Source: Patagioenas fasciata (lineage: Eukaryota; Chordata; Aves; Columbiformes; Columbidae). From it: 64,000 nt of DNA. Below, piece by piece: positions 47,958 to 62,500 of this stretch; position 1 is the stretch's first letter; every line of letters begins with the position of its first letter. The DNA lies in assembly GCF_037038585.1 (NCBI RefSeq), contig NC_092525.1:27678367-27742366 (forward strand). Reading direction: 5' to 3'. Under the pieces are notes generated by a model. It saw only the letters and a list, made by a program, of their open reading frames with translations, was not told where the DNA came from and ran no database searches. A program made the position numbers and the translations under genes.

Positions 47958-50900
47958 GCTGCTTTTAAATATCCTAAAGGCAGAGATTATTTACAACTGG
48001 CAGATGAAATGAAGGAAACAAATTTTGGGATGTACAAATATGGAAATTTTAAAAGCCTGATTTCTTTCCAATTTAGATGTTAAAAATTGCTTTGGCCAAG
48101 TAAGACTGTTGTTCTTTCTTTTGAGCTTCTGTGCTTTTGTTGACTTATAACATGCACAACTATAATTAAAAAAAAATGTTTGGCAGGTACTAAACCTCTT
48201 TAAAATTTGACATAAAACCACAAAGTATTTACCTTCTTTAAATAACTTATTTATTTTTAGGACCCCTCCCTTTCACTTCTCCCCCAACAATTTATATGAA
48301 TGCATGGGGAAAATTTATAAAATGAAAACTTTGTAATGATAGGATGGCTTGGTTGACATTTATCAACAAAAACTGAGCTCTTGGTTTCAGGCTATTTTTC
48401 TATCTTGAATGAATTTTTATGGTTACATCATAAACCTTTGAAAATCATAGTTCATTGGGAAAAGGGTGACACAACCTTAGTTATGATATATCATGAGCTG
48501 CCACTCTAAAAAAAAAATATTAACTCCTTCTGGGAACCCAAAAATATATTGTGATGTTCTTGCACCATCTGCTTGATTATATTCCAAAAAACGTGATGGT
48601 GAAACACGTATAGTTAAAGTGTCGGTTTAGATTAATTTATCAGCTCCATAAACTACAAACACAGACAAGTACCTAAGCAGCTAACCGATCTATACTTCAT
48701 TTGTCAGTACAGTGTGTTTCATTTGGAGGGTAGAGGACAAACGCATTTGTTTAAAGTAGTTAACTTTGGAAAGAGATGGCTTTTCCTGCGGATATGTTTT
48801 CCCTGGGCTATAATTCTGCTTTGGTGACAAAATTTGAAGTTTGCAAGTCAAGCTCTCAGGAACCTTGATGTAGGCTTAGAAATCACGACTTTTCAAATGT
48901 AAAGACTTGGAAAACTTTTTAATTAGTCCCTAGACTTTGAGGCTTTAGGATTTGTGTCTCGAACTCAAAACAAACAAACAAAAACTCTTATAAACACAGC
49001 TATGATTTTTACAAATTAGTAGACATCCTGGGGTTGGAACTTTGTACTAACAATTGGTGATTAGTTTGACAAACAGACATTTTCAGCGGTTGGATAATCA
49101 GGGTCTGTGTGCCCTCTGACACCAGGAGCATGTGTCAGACACCAGCTAGAACAGCAGCATTGAACTCTCAGTCATCTTTCCCTACTGCACTTCCACTGAG
49201 CACACGCTGGGCGTTTGTGGGTCACAAAGCTGACAAAACTGCAGATACTGGGAAATTTTATTCGTTTAGTGCAGCTATCAAAAGTTATTGACCAAAGAAA
49301 TCTCAGCAGCCGAGGATGGATCTATTGGTAGAACTGCTGGCTGAAAGAAGTGAAAAGGATCTCCCTCCCCCAGTTCTGCAGATGAGGAATGAGTGAAGCA
49401 CAGGAATTTCAGTTAATGCTATGTTGGCTGACATACAGGCAGCTTCAATTCTCTTTAATTAGTTCAGAGTTAAGTGACAAAGTATTTAATCAGCGAGCTA
49501 ACAAGTGCTCTGTGCATGCGTGCGTTTGTGTGGGGGCGTGACAGAAAAAAGTAAATAAAATTACTTTCCTTGCTCTAGGTGAAATGGGATCCCTAATTTT
49601 ATTACAGCTGCAATCAGTTTAGAGGCATGATAGAACAATAAAAATTGATTCTATCCTGTTTTATTACTTCAACAAAGTATTTCATTTAAGAAGATAATAC
49701 TGTAATTTAGCTATTTGGCTTCTCAAAATATGAATTTAGGCCTTTTTTTCCACAGTGTCTCTGTAAGGGGAATGGGGGAATGATCAGCAGGTTTATCTTG
49801 ATGTTATACTGTTGTATTTCAAGCACACCTATTTCTGTTTGCCACTGATCAGATTGAAGATTGAACCTCCTTTTCTTAGAAAGGTCTAGAAATCATGATC
49901 CACGTACATAAGCTTATTAACTTTCAGTATTGCAATTCATTACATCAAGGTCTTAAGATAAATACTGTGAAAACCCTCTAACTGCTGCAAGTCACTTACC
50001 GGCTTAGTAATGCAGATTACCATCAACACATGCCCTTGCGCTGCCTGTCTGCCAGAGTCTCTGTTGAGTAAGGTCCAGTTCATGACTTCTGCCTCAGATC
50101 CAAAGCCCTCTACAAAAATTTGCAGTTACTTGCAAGACTGTCACTCTAATGCACTGAACCGAGAACACATCACCCAGCAGAGGATGGCATATATGGTGCC
50201 TTATTGGCACCAAGCTCGTGGATCTCACACACCTGAGCTAGAAATGACCTGTGGACTTGTTCACTTTCAGAGTCATTAGTTCCAAGCTGAATTATTACTG
50301 TAGCCGCTGCTGCAGGCACAGAGGGGACCCCATGTGTTAGGTACACATGGAGCAGAAAGACAAACCTTTTCCTAAGCAATTTCTGAAACTAAATCAGTCA
50401 GGAGGCAATGAAGTTAGGTGGAGGAAATCAGAGAAATACTGAGGCTGTACCAATTCATATGTGCAACAGTCTGCGGACAGTAGGAACTCAAATGGGCTTT
50501 GAAATAAAAGAACCTGCTACTTTAAGTAGTAGCCAACTACTTTGCCTAATCAAGACCTGCCTTTACAAGTCTCTACAGAATGTGAGAAGAGACTTTTCCA
50601 TTAACTGCTAAAAAAATATGTCTCACAAGCACAAAGTGACCCTTTCTAGCCTAGTGGCAAAAATCCTGAAAAGTCATTGAGATTTTTGTCATTGGTTTCA
50701 GAGGCCACAATTTCAGCCATAATCAATAATTTATAGTAGAGGCCATCCTGGAAATGCAGTTCCAGATCAGCAGGGGGAACTGGAATAGCTCCACTGTGGG
50801 TAGCTGGTTTATGGGGGAGCGGTGCAGGACGCACTGCCACAGCCCTGGGAGCAGCAGAGAGGGCAAAGCCCCAGCGTCCCCACAGCTCTTCTGAACTGCC

Positions 50901-53900
50901 CACGTAAGTCCACACCCAAGACAGTGGAAGCGATCAAAAATCCATAGTGTTCTCACTGCTCTTGAGCAACAGCCACAATCTTGGGAAGTTCATTTTTTAA
51001 TTTACATTAGAGTGCTGAGAGAGGTTAGTTTGAGAAGACAGACATGGAAAACAGACTCTTGAATATGAAGCTGACAGGTTTTATTTAGAAAGCCAGCATA
51101 TGCACTGGCTGCATTTGTATCTGCAGTGTTCCCCAGCTTGACAGGCAATCTCGAGTATGGTGTATATTAAAGGGTACTTTTGGATCCAGATTTTGGTTTC
51201 CTTCATACAATTCCTGTAACACAGAACATTTTTAGACAAGTACTGGTTTTGTTTTTCAATAAAGACTACAGATTCAGTTTCTCTCGGTTCTTTTTATTTA
51301 ACAGCTCACTGAAAAAAAAGCGTTTTAGCATGGGTCTGGCTGCCTAGTTGGGCAAGTTTATTTGCATTCTTTCTATGCAAGTAAAATGCCATTGGAGTTG
51401 ATCATAAAGCCCTGCCTGAAGAGACTATAGGAATGCATGACAAAGTTTTTTATGGTTTTAATTTAATCTCAGAAATAATATCCAGCAAGTAGAATGCTCT
51501 ACATAGGTACATAAACAATATTCTCATATTCAGAATTCTCTTGAATTTCCCAGTGACCTTAGGAGGATGGCTTGATACTGCGAGTTTTCTCAGGCTTATT
51601 CCGCTCCTCTGAGATGACATTGTGAACAGCATGTTCACAAGAGCTTATGTCAGGTTATGTCATCAGTCACAAAGAAATGCATGTACAAGAAATATAGGAT
51701 TGAAAACCACATGCTGTGGATGTCAGTTTAAGTCCTGACTCAGGAAATATCCTTAGGAGAGCACTTAAACATAATGCGTGTGTTTACATGCTTCCTTGAG
51801 AGGAGGTGGGCTGTAGAACATACAGAAGTTCTTTCTTGAAGTAAGATCAAAGAAAATGCATGTAGTACTCTTTGTAAGTCTTCCTAGAACTGGAAAAAAT
51901 AGGAAACCTTGAAAAAAAAGCACCAGACGTAAATGTTGCAGTGTAGTGGTCCAGAGTCAAGGTGTTGCTAGTTCTATGCAATAAATAGTACCAGCTAAGG
52001 AGTAAGACCACAAAAGTAGAGAACTGATTTGATGTTTCTTCAATCAGTATTCTGTGAAAGGTTTAGATAAAGCACTCTGTTTACAGAATCCCCTAAAGAT
52101 AAGAATAGCCATAAATGTTGCACTTGAAGAAATTCCTCTCAGTTATTACAGAAGTGGTTCCCACACAAATCTTCTCTTGTGTGTAGAAGTGTTCCTAAGG
52201 CATCTATCAGATAATTTCTTAACATGGCACCTAAAAATACATGCAAAATCTGACTGCACACAGAGTACAGTGATGCTGATGTGGTTCATGACCCTGGAAG
52301 CAGGTGACAAGCTACTTCTGCCCTTCTCTGCCTCTGCTACAGGTGGAGGTGACCTGGACTAGCTACACGTGCACAGGAAACTGGGACAGATGCTGGGAAA
52401 GAAGTACATGGATCCTGGAAAAGCAGCTGAGCAGGTCTGTAAATCCATTTAAGTTGGTCCCAATGATTAAACATTATTAACTATTTTAGAGTTAATATGA
52501 CTTTTGTAAATTAGCAAACAGAGAAGCCTTCTGCAACTTTAAACTAAATTCAGAGATGGTTAAAAATCAAATAAAAATAAATGGAAGCTGAAATACTATT
52601 ATGCAAGTTACATCAATTTATGTTTCCTGTTAGGCTCTGCTCAATTTTCTTTCTTTGACCCATAGAGACTAATGAACATATGCCACGATTTTTACAGCTC
52701 TCTTACAGATCTTCATTATATTGATTCAATGAGTGCAAGTGTGAAAAGAAGAGAAAATAAGAATATGGCAAAAATGAACTATTGGGATTTCACCCAAAGG
52801 AGAATCTTAAGGTATGTAAGTACTCTGACATGAAAATAATCCCAGGTGGTAAAGGCCCTTTAGCTGCTGAGATGACAAAACCAGACCCAAATTCTGGTAC
52901 CTGATTGACTCACCTGATCCTTATAAATCTGCAGATGGGAATGATTTTGCTGTGGCCAATCAGGCCATTTCCTAAGTGATATCAGGAAGCCCTCAAGGCA
53001 AGTGTTGCTAAGTAAGAGATTTTAAGAACAAGCTTTAGAAAAGTAAGCATTTGAAAAAGGTAGAGGAGTTATGTTGTTTCTGGGTGTAGCTATGAAGCCT
53101 GAACAGCTGGAAGAGTTGCTGAAAGCTGATTGTTTAGTGACTGGTAAGTGAAACAAACTTGTGTTTTTAATCCAAGTCCCACAACTGTGTGTTCAAATAG
53201 TAAGTCCTGCAGCTGTTATTGCTTGTGTTCTGGTAATCTTAAAAGAAAGCTCCCTGGAATTGTAGTTTAGGACAGAGGTTGGAACACAGAAAGTAGGGGG
53301 CAATGATCACACTGTCAAGAAGGTTTCCACTTTCATTTGTCTGCTAGGTGCTATTTCTATTTGTAGCTAATGGTAGCTCATAATAAAACAAAAGGCTTGA
53401 CTTTCTGTGGAGGAGCATGCTAGTGCATGGACTGAACGGTCTTATTTAAATGAGCATCTAGGCACAGGAATAATTATTCCCTGTCAGGAAACTGAAGCTT
53501 CTGGAGAGCCCTGGACATAGAGAGGACATGTTAACAGTGCTCTTGCCTTGCTACAATATAAGTACCATATGTGTTTTCTGTGGACTGACTGATTTCTGGC
53601 AGGGCTAGCCATGCAGATGTATGGCACCTCAGAGTTTCATACCACTGCTTGCCGTGTAAACCCAGGAGCTGGTTTCCGTTGAAAACTGAGCACAGTAGTA
53701 CAGTGAACACAAATACAAATAGATGTGAGAAGTACAAATGGAAATGATAATTTTGGAGTGATCCTTCCCTAGATTTTTAAAACTGTTACTGTAATCCGTG
53801 GGAATACCACTGGTATGTAGGAAAAAGTTTTGATATGTATTTGTTTTCCCTTGGTTAAAATGAAATATTTAACTTAAAGTGTTAATTTGTGTACATGGAC

Positions 53901-54525
53901 AAAGGGGAGTAAACAGAAGGGGGACAAGGACAGGGAAAGGGGAGAAAAGACTATCTCCAAGGAAGCTGAGGAGCTTTCCAAAGAACAAATACTATCATCT
54001 ACTTTGTGGATAAACTGATTAGCTCTCTTACAATCACATCTCAGCTGATGAACTTTGCGATCTTCCTCTGTAAGAGCCTTCTATGGCTGTTCTATTTCAT
54101 TCTTTAAGAAGATTAAGTGGGTAATCCTAAAGCTCCACAAAACCAACTGCTGTTTGGGCCCCTGTGTAATATGGCCCTTGAGCAATGCTTCACCAGTTTA
54201 GCTGTAGGGTTCTGAATAGGCTCACTTATTTGTGTGCCTGTGGTTTCCACTCTGCACGGCACAGTGTGCTAGACTTCTAGCAGCATAAGGAAATGACCCT
54301 TAGGAAAGCTGTGCCCAAATAACCTGTCCTCTCTCCTCCTTTCCCTTCCCAAGGGACAGTTTCTGTCTGCAGGGACACTGCTTTCATTGCTATAATGGCA
54401 TTTGCAGAGAGATGGTCTCTGCACCATCTGGCTGTTCCAGGGTTTAAGATGCTCCAGGTGTTGGTGAAAAGATCTGCTTCATCAGGAAGTGTCCATTGTA
54501 GCATGCCTAGAGCAGAAAGTCCTAT

Positions 54526-54568
54526 TTAAAAAAAAAACAAAAAACAAAAAACAAAACAACAAACAAAC
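54526..54568. repeat. A/C-rich tract, (AAAAAC)n and (AAAC)n
   Basis: A10 followed by AAAAAAC, AAAAC and AAAC units. The reverse orientation of the T/G tracts. Confidence 0.88.
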
Positions 54569-57500
54569 ATTGGAAAGAGAAAGAGGTAAAAGCAGGAGAG
54601 CCAGTCAGCTGCAGGCTGAGCTTTAAACAACAGTCATGCCAGAATTGGGTCAAAATACTTGTTCTACGTAACCTGCTGGGACACAACAGCAGCCACTCAG
54701 GCTGGCATGTAATTTCTGTAAACCACACTGACCATCCTACTCAAATGTCACTCACTACAAGTGAAATTCCTAAATTTAAACCCACAGCCTTCACTCCAGA
54801 GGAATACAGGAACCTCTTTTTTTCTGAATGGTTCAAAATCCTGCAGTCATGGAATGTATTTGTAAGATATGAGTTAAATGTTCAGGATCTCCCACTTTTT
54901 CTGCTCTACCAGTGTTAAGGCCACAATCTAACAATAAGTTAAGCCTGTGCTTAATTCTAAGCATCTTAATGATCCGATGGTAGTAGCCAGTAGTGTGGTT
55001 GTTTGTCTGCTTTGTTGTAAAGACTTCCTTAAATACATTGCTGACCTTGGCCTTCTCTACCACAGGTTAAGACATTATGATAAAAAGTGAATAAGTTCAG
55101 TTGTATCATCATCCACAAAACTGTCAGTCCATTAATTTAAGATTTTTCTGATCCACATGTTTATTCTTCCCTATCTCTCCCTTAATGAAGCCTGGGATGT
55201 AGGGGGGGAGGAATAATTTTCAAGGTATAAATATTATAATAAATGGTAGAGGTATTTCAGTCAAAACTCTTACACTTAGTGGCTCTTTATATGAAAATGT
55301 AGGCCAGATGTTGATGGTCTTAAAGTAGTTCTCTGATGTCTTGCTTGCACATCTGCCTTTCTGTCCCACTCAGCATCCAGCAACCCTAAACCAGCATGGC
55401 TCAGTCAGAAGGCTTTCCAGCACCAGAGGATACATCCTGCACAGTGCTCCTGTCTTCCCTTTTGTGCTGTGGTGACTGGTAGAACCACAGCTATTTGCTG
55501 CAGATTGATTACAAACACAAGATTTTGTGAGCCATGAGTGCTGAGAAAATCAGGCATCAACTTGTCTGTGGTTTTCTGACTGTGGAAACCTGATTGCTTA
55601 CCAAAAAGAAAAAAGTAAACATATGGCCACTGTGTTTGATTAATCTGTTCCTTCACATTCCTTAGCAAGGAATGAGGGGGTGACCAGACTTGAGGATAGA
55701 TAAGTGACTTCTGGCTGCCCTTCAATTTGATCTCTGGTGATCACCATTAGTGTTGTGTGCAGTTTAATTGAATATTTTATATTGCAAAATGAATCAATAG
55801 TATTAACACTTATAATGGTCGAAATGGCTGCTGAAAAATGCTTTTGTCGGGGTGTTTTAAGTGGCAGAGTAAGGGAATAAAACAAAATATTATTGTTGGG
55901 AGAATTTATTTGATGATGGTGCTAAGGGTAGATGAAAAATGGATTAATTGTCCCATTCTTGACACTGCAGTGTGGATAGGGTTAATAACAGGAGTATGCT
56001 TTCACGGTGCTCTTCTGGCTGAGGAAGTTCATGGTAAACAAATGTAGGGATATGCTTTGATTGACAGTTTATTCTTCAAGGCGTTGATTGTTTCCTGCTA
56101 TTCAGGTTGAAGGTAGGTGGTCCAGTAAAGAAGTGTCTAATTAAAATTCCTCTGCGGTGTGATTCCCTGAGAAAGGCATGAAACCAGCAACTGAGATAGC
56201 AGGAAACTTTAAAAATTCTGTGTTCCAGGATTTTAAAGTATGTGTTTTGCGTGGTCAATTTGGAAACCTGATTTTGGGGTTTTGTCCTTCAATGTAGCTG
56301 CCCTGTGAAGTTTCAAGGCAAGCAAGTGCCAGTGCCTTTGGTTTGGCTTTTGGCTAATGGCTTTGTATTTTCCAAGGACAACTTGCCAGGGGAAAACAGT
56401 GATAAACCTGACCTTCTCTCAAGATAAAGAGCAAAACAAACCAAGAAATTTACTTAGTTTTTGTTGAGGTGAATTTGAATTGTCGATCGCTCCTTTTCTT
56501 TGCCAGAATTTGACCCATGAACTCAGGAGTAGAAGGCAGATTAATTGTCGTAGCTGGCTGAAGGGTATAGCCTGTGATATAGGAAGACAGCTATTTCTAT
56601 CATAGCAGTTGTGTGAACAGCAGCATTTGTGTCATGCTAATGAACACTGAAAACTCTCCCATTCCAACAAGTCTGTGTGCTATAGCTCAGCCTTGTTGCG
56701 GCTGCTCCTGTTGTGTACTGGACTGCTAGTAATTTTGTGTGCAATATTCTCTGTAAGCCAAATATCCTCTATATTGTGGATGTCTCTTCCTGTGTTACTC
56801 AAAAAAAGAATTACAGTAACTGTTTCCTAGCCTTCCTTTCTCCTGAAGTATTATACTAACTGGGCTGTCACGGGTAGTAAAATCCCAAATGTTTCATATG
56901 AAGAGGGCTTTTAAAGCATAAATTAATGCTGAGCAAGCACAAGTGTCTATCCTTTGCTAGTCTGTATTGTACATATTTTAATCTCCTGTAAGTAAACAAA
57001 CCTCTTCCTAGTAATAACTCTAGATTGTATCTTGAAGAATCACACAACAGTTGAGTGGTGTTATGTTCCAAAGTACTGAGATATGACTATGAGATCCTCG
57101 CAGGAGAAAGAGCTGTTGCATATATAGAGAGCACTAAAAAAAAGTTTACTTTTTTCCCCATGAATTAATAGGTCCTATTCTTCAGCTGGCAATGGTCATA
57201 TTTTTCACTGCAATGAAATATAAGCATACAGACCTATGAGGATAAAAGTGATTGTAACTGTATTTAATACAGGTATTTGCATATTCCAGATGACAGAAGG
57301 ATCAAATGAGACTTCTTTTAGATCAGTATAAGTGGCTTTTTGATATTGTGGTCATTAATTCTGGATTTTACATAAAATACTTGGAAGTCAAGCACTCTTC
57401 CTTCATGGGTAGGTATTTCTAGAAACTGGCTGCAGCTTTATTGAGCTGTTTATTGTAAATGAGGGGGAAATAAGGGCTGTATGGCTTGAGATGGTAGAAA

Positions 57501-59466
57501 AAAAAGTCTAAAAGTCACCCTTTACAGAAACAAGGCCTGAACAGATGAAGAAAATAGGTTACTAGTTGCTTTATTTCTCAGTAAAATGTTTAGCTGTGGA
57601 GAATCTGTGCTTTTTAGCAGGATAATTCCTGAATCTTTGTTGTAATACTTTTGTGAGGATGAAAATTGACCACAAACCATTGTGCTTCTAGATGTACAGA
57701 TGCCCTGGTACAAAGCAGTATATACAACCACCTTCACTGGCAGGCAATGCCGTGCGCATACCTGCTGCAAAGTCTTCTTTTACCTAAAGAAGATGTAGAA
57801 ATCCTCATTTGGTGGGTAAGCAAGACAGGGCAGAACAAGTAATAGAGATCTGGAATTACCAAAGTATCTAGATGTACTATCTTTTACTTTACTTTTTCTT
57901 AATGGAAGATGGGCTTAAGTCACAAACGTGGCAAACAAATAATTTCACTGTATTTCAGAACAATATGAATAATTCTGTGGTGTGATTTATTAGGTGCCAT
58001 TTAAAACAACTTTGGTTTAATCAGAAATCATAGTAAGTATGTAATTAAAAAGTTCTCAAAATATATGGGTTGAAAATGTCAAACAGCATTGGTTGGTAAC
58101 AGCTTCATTTGTCTACTTTGGTGCTTGGAATTGTATGGCAGGGCACAATCACATGTACAGATCAGTGATTTATAGAACTGAGAGCAGACACTAATGAGAA
58201 AAAGCTTTTAAAATGGAGACTACTATTATATCACTTATGTAGTTATGCCTATAACAGTCAGGAAAAGAAAAAAAAAACTGAACATATGGACACTTCCAAG
58301 TTCAGGCATAGAAGTTAAGGTTATACCCTTGCACACATAAGTATTATAGAAGGAGAGTTGACAGTAGATCTGGAGGAGAGGTATGTCTTGCTGAGTGGTA
58401 CTTCAAGACTGGTATTAATTCTAAAAGCTAATGTCAAACTTGCTCTTTTCCTCTCTTAACTAATGAGAAATTTGGTCTTCAGCTAGTAATATTTGATTTA
58501 TTTTGTGTTTTAGATGAATAGATACACTTGCATACACCATAGAGGCATTGATCAGGGAGAAGTGTATGTTATTTTAATACAGCACAGGCAGTGAAGCATT
58601 TTATAAATAATTTATCTGAAGTATTTCTGTGGTAATGAAGGCAGTGTCCAGCTCTGACCAGTACAAATCAGTGCAGCAATATTGATGTTGAAAGGACAGG
58701 GCTACTTCCATCTGCTGCAGAGGAAACACAGCTCATCATCCCAGTCATAGCATCAGCTCTTGCTCCTCTCTAGTGGTTGGGTGGAATAAGGCTGTAGTGA
58801 CATGGACACTGGCAATCTGGTTCCTAGTTATGCACACAAGTGCAAAACAACTGCGGAAGGAATGCTGTTGCCTGTTTGTCCCAAGTTATGTGGAGCTTCT
58901 GCCGTGCCTGCCTGCTTGGAGTGGGCTGGGTATGAACCATACTAGATGTCTGTGCTGCCATCAGCAGCTCTGTATCTATCAAAAAATCCTGCTTGTGCTA
59001 TTGAGATGGAAAAGGTTTTGCTAAAGACGAAAAGTGAAGAAGCAAAAAATGCTAAATAAAACTTCTAGTAGACAACTTCTGCAGCAAGGAGAATGTTACA
59101 GGAGAATCAGGTGATCTACTGCCTGGGTACTTTAATGTACAAATAATTACCTATTTCTTTAATCACAGTTTACCAAGGCATGTAATGCTATGGATGTTTT
59201 TGTTGCCTTTTTTTTTTTGACTGACATCTAGTAACTGACTTGGTAATACTGTGCTGTTGCCAGATAACTGCTCCTAAGAGTATTGCAGGGCACACTGTGC
59301 ATTTAATAAGGTATCTGTAAGTAATGCTGCAAACACTACATTGCTGTTCCATCTGCTAGCTCAAAGCAGGGCCAACTGGAGGTCCCTCTCCAAGAGGAAC
59401 TTGAATGATGGTGGTATATATCTATGTGTTACAGAAACTAAATAAACTTCAGTCACACTTTCTTTC

Positions 59467-59511
59467 AAATAAAAAAAATCCAACACAAAAACCCCCCAAC
59501 CAAGCAACCAA
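59467..59511. repeat. A/C-rich low-complexity tract
   Basis: A8, then ACACAAAAACCCCCC, then CCAACCAAGCAACC repeats. Confidence 0.8.
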
Positions 59512-62500
59512 AACTGAAAAGGAATACCTGTGTTCAAGGACTCTGTAACATGTATTTTAATTGGGAACAGGAATAGGAGAAGAATTTTTGCTTTTAAAAT
59601 TGTTTAGGCAGCAATATTGGGTAGGAAGCTATCTGAGAAACTGAAGTAAATCTCTTCCTAAACCAGGAATAGGACAGACTGATAAACCTAGCTCCTATCT
59701 GTGGCTTTATGGTAGAAGTCAGAGGAATAGTTGGAAAGCCTATAAGGTGGATGGCTTTCCATTTGGTTTCATGCTTGCTTTATCTAGCAACTCTGTAGTA
59801 GCAAGACAACTCTTGTCCCTGTGATACATCCTGCTGAGTATTGCCTCACCTGGTAAAGACTTTGCCTGCCTCCCCAGGTAAATCCTCTTGGGAGAGGGGA
59901 GAGCTGAGGGGAGAAAGAGCCAAGTCTTTTGGCCAGTTTGGGAGCCTGAGCCGGGCTGGAGGCTGGTGGTGGCTGCTGTGCAGTGTTGCGTGCTGAGTGA
60001 CCACCCATCACCTAGTGAAACCATTGCCTTGTTCAGATATCTGAAGATATAGAAAGTTTTATCCTGGCACTGTGTTTGAGGCAAGTAGTTGGGAAGAGTG
60101 GTTAGAACCAGCCTTTGAAAGCTATCAGGTGAAGAGGACCTATTGCACTCCCAAGTATAACCTCTAAGTTTTCTGAACCTCAGTAGCTGCTTCAGCCATG
60201 GGGACCATTTTGTGTGCCATAAAGCCCAGCATGATTCCTTTGTATGATGTACAATGGGTGGGCTTTTACAAGGAGTAATTGTAAAAATGGTGATATTAAT
60301 ATACCTGTTAGTTCACACACATGATGAATTACAAGTTATGCTAATTGCAAACCAATTTAACTTTCTTGTTTAGAAATCCTCTTTATGAAGCAAAAGTGAG
60401 TCTTAGAGCAAGCTACTGGGAGGCTTCTTTCTTTTTGGCTAATTAATAAAAAAAAAACCACCAATATTTCTAGAATGTGTGTTCTTTGCTTGGCTTTTGT
60501 TGGATTAATAATTTAGCAAATAGAGTTGAGTCTGTTTAATGCAATTTTCTCCTCTTTCACGTCAATGTTTTTCTGGTATGTAAAAGAAAAATCACTTCTA
60601 TTCAGGTTTTCATGAAGTGAATCCCATTTTCCCCTACTTAGGGATGATCTAATGCTGCAGCAAAATAGGCTGGGGAGAGGCTTGAGCAGCCAGGTTATTC
60701 CAGCATAGCTGTCAAGTTTGAATGGCCAATGAAAATTAATTGCTTTTCACAGCTTACATCTTTAAGTACTTTGCATATCACTATAAAGTGTAACTGAAAA
60801 AAACTTGGTGACAGTGCCATGTAAAAACAGGTGATAGGTAGGTCTGGGTGAGCTTGCTCTGGAAGTAGCGGTGGGATATGAGGACAGCTGGGGAAGCCTG
60901 CTTTTACTGTGCTGTTCCCACCAGACACAGCAGAACTGGAGTGTTTCATGGGCTGGGATCCTCTCCTTTGCTGCTGTGCATGTGGTGTGGTGCTGGGGTG
61001 CTGCCAGGTGTGAGAGCACTGACAGGGAGAGGCACCTGGAGCTCTTGCTGGGTTCTCCTGGCCTGCTGCCCTTGCCCTCTTCCCAAACAGTACTCCTTCC
61101 CTGTGTGCTGATCCTATCAGCTGCATAAAAAACGGAAAGTCTATGGCTGCTCCAGTCAGTGCCAAGGAGGCTGTGGAGGGTCAATGTGTGCTGTTGTGGC
61201 TGTCAGCAGGTGACCCTCCCTTATGTGCCTGAAGGGCTCCAGGGCAGATCATGTCACTAAAGAGACAAGGAAGGAAGGACATGGCCACCCACCCACCAGC
61301 AGCTGGGTTGAACTGAACGTTATGTAAAATGGGTCTCCTGCTCTCTGCTGGAAACAGAAATAAACAGTAAGCAAGTGAATAATGCGGTGGCTACTTTTAG
61401 CATCAGTTTTTAGCAGAGGATACTTTTCTCTTTTTCCCCATAGACTGTCCAGCACATGGTCTGCTGCGGCGGGCTGAATGCTCAGCAGTCAAAAATTGTC
61501 ACTTGGGGAACAGCTGTTAAGTATTTTTCTCTAATTCTCTAGAATTACTGTTGAAAACTAGACCTGGAATTACACTTCCTGGTATGTAAATTATATTTTG
61601 TGTAGTTAAAATGCTCAGTCCAAAAAAATAAAAAACCTCACCCCTTCACAACCGGAATATAGAACGGAAAATTCAGGTAAAAATAATTTATGATAGTAAT
61701 TATAGTATAACCAACTTGTCAGCAGCTAGTTGTTTAAATTCCTTCTTCTCCACTCCAGGCTTCTCAAACCTGTAGGGAAATCACTGTAAGAAATACCCCT
61801 TCTGCTTGCTATATTCATCAGAAATAGGATGCTGTATGTGAACACTTAACTGTGTAATGAAAAAAAGGATTTCATTTGCAGTGATCTGGAGTTTAGAGAG
61901 GTCACCCAGTGTTCTGATAACTAAGCTTAATCTTTACTGGCAACATCTAATATTAATTACTAACACTCACACCTTTCACCATTAAAATCGGAACATTTAT
62001 GCATGTAATTATGAGTCATCTAATGGCTCAGCAGCTTTAATTTTTTTCACTACATGCATTTCATTTTGTTTAACCATGAGAGAACTGGACTTCTATTTAT
62101 TATGGGCAAAGGTGATTCAGAATAAATCCTGACAGTCTGAGTTACTCCTGAGCTTTCACATTTAATGGGAACAGCATGAATGCCCTTTCCTTGCTCCCTG
62201 TGTGCAAAGGGGAAATCTGGCAGTAGGAGGGCTGATACCACTGGTGGAAGTGACAGCATGGCAGGGTTGGACAGACACATGTGGTTTAGCTCTCTTTGCA
62301 TTGGGAACCCTGCCCCAGCAGGGAAATACCAGTACCCTCACAGTGCATCCTTATTTTGAATGCGTCTTTGGCCTGGCTGCTTTACCACAGATAAGCTAAG
62401 AGCAGCACTGATGGGCAATCCTAGCTATTCTGATAAGTGTGCAAGATTGCTGGTGTCACTGGCTTTACACTAGCGGTTTCTGCAGACAAGGTGTAGTTGA

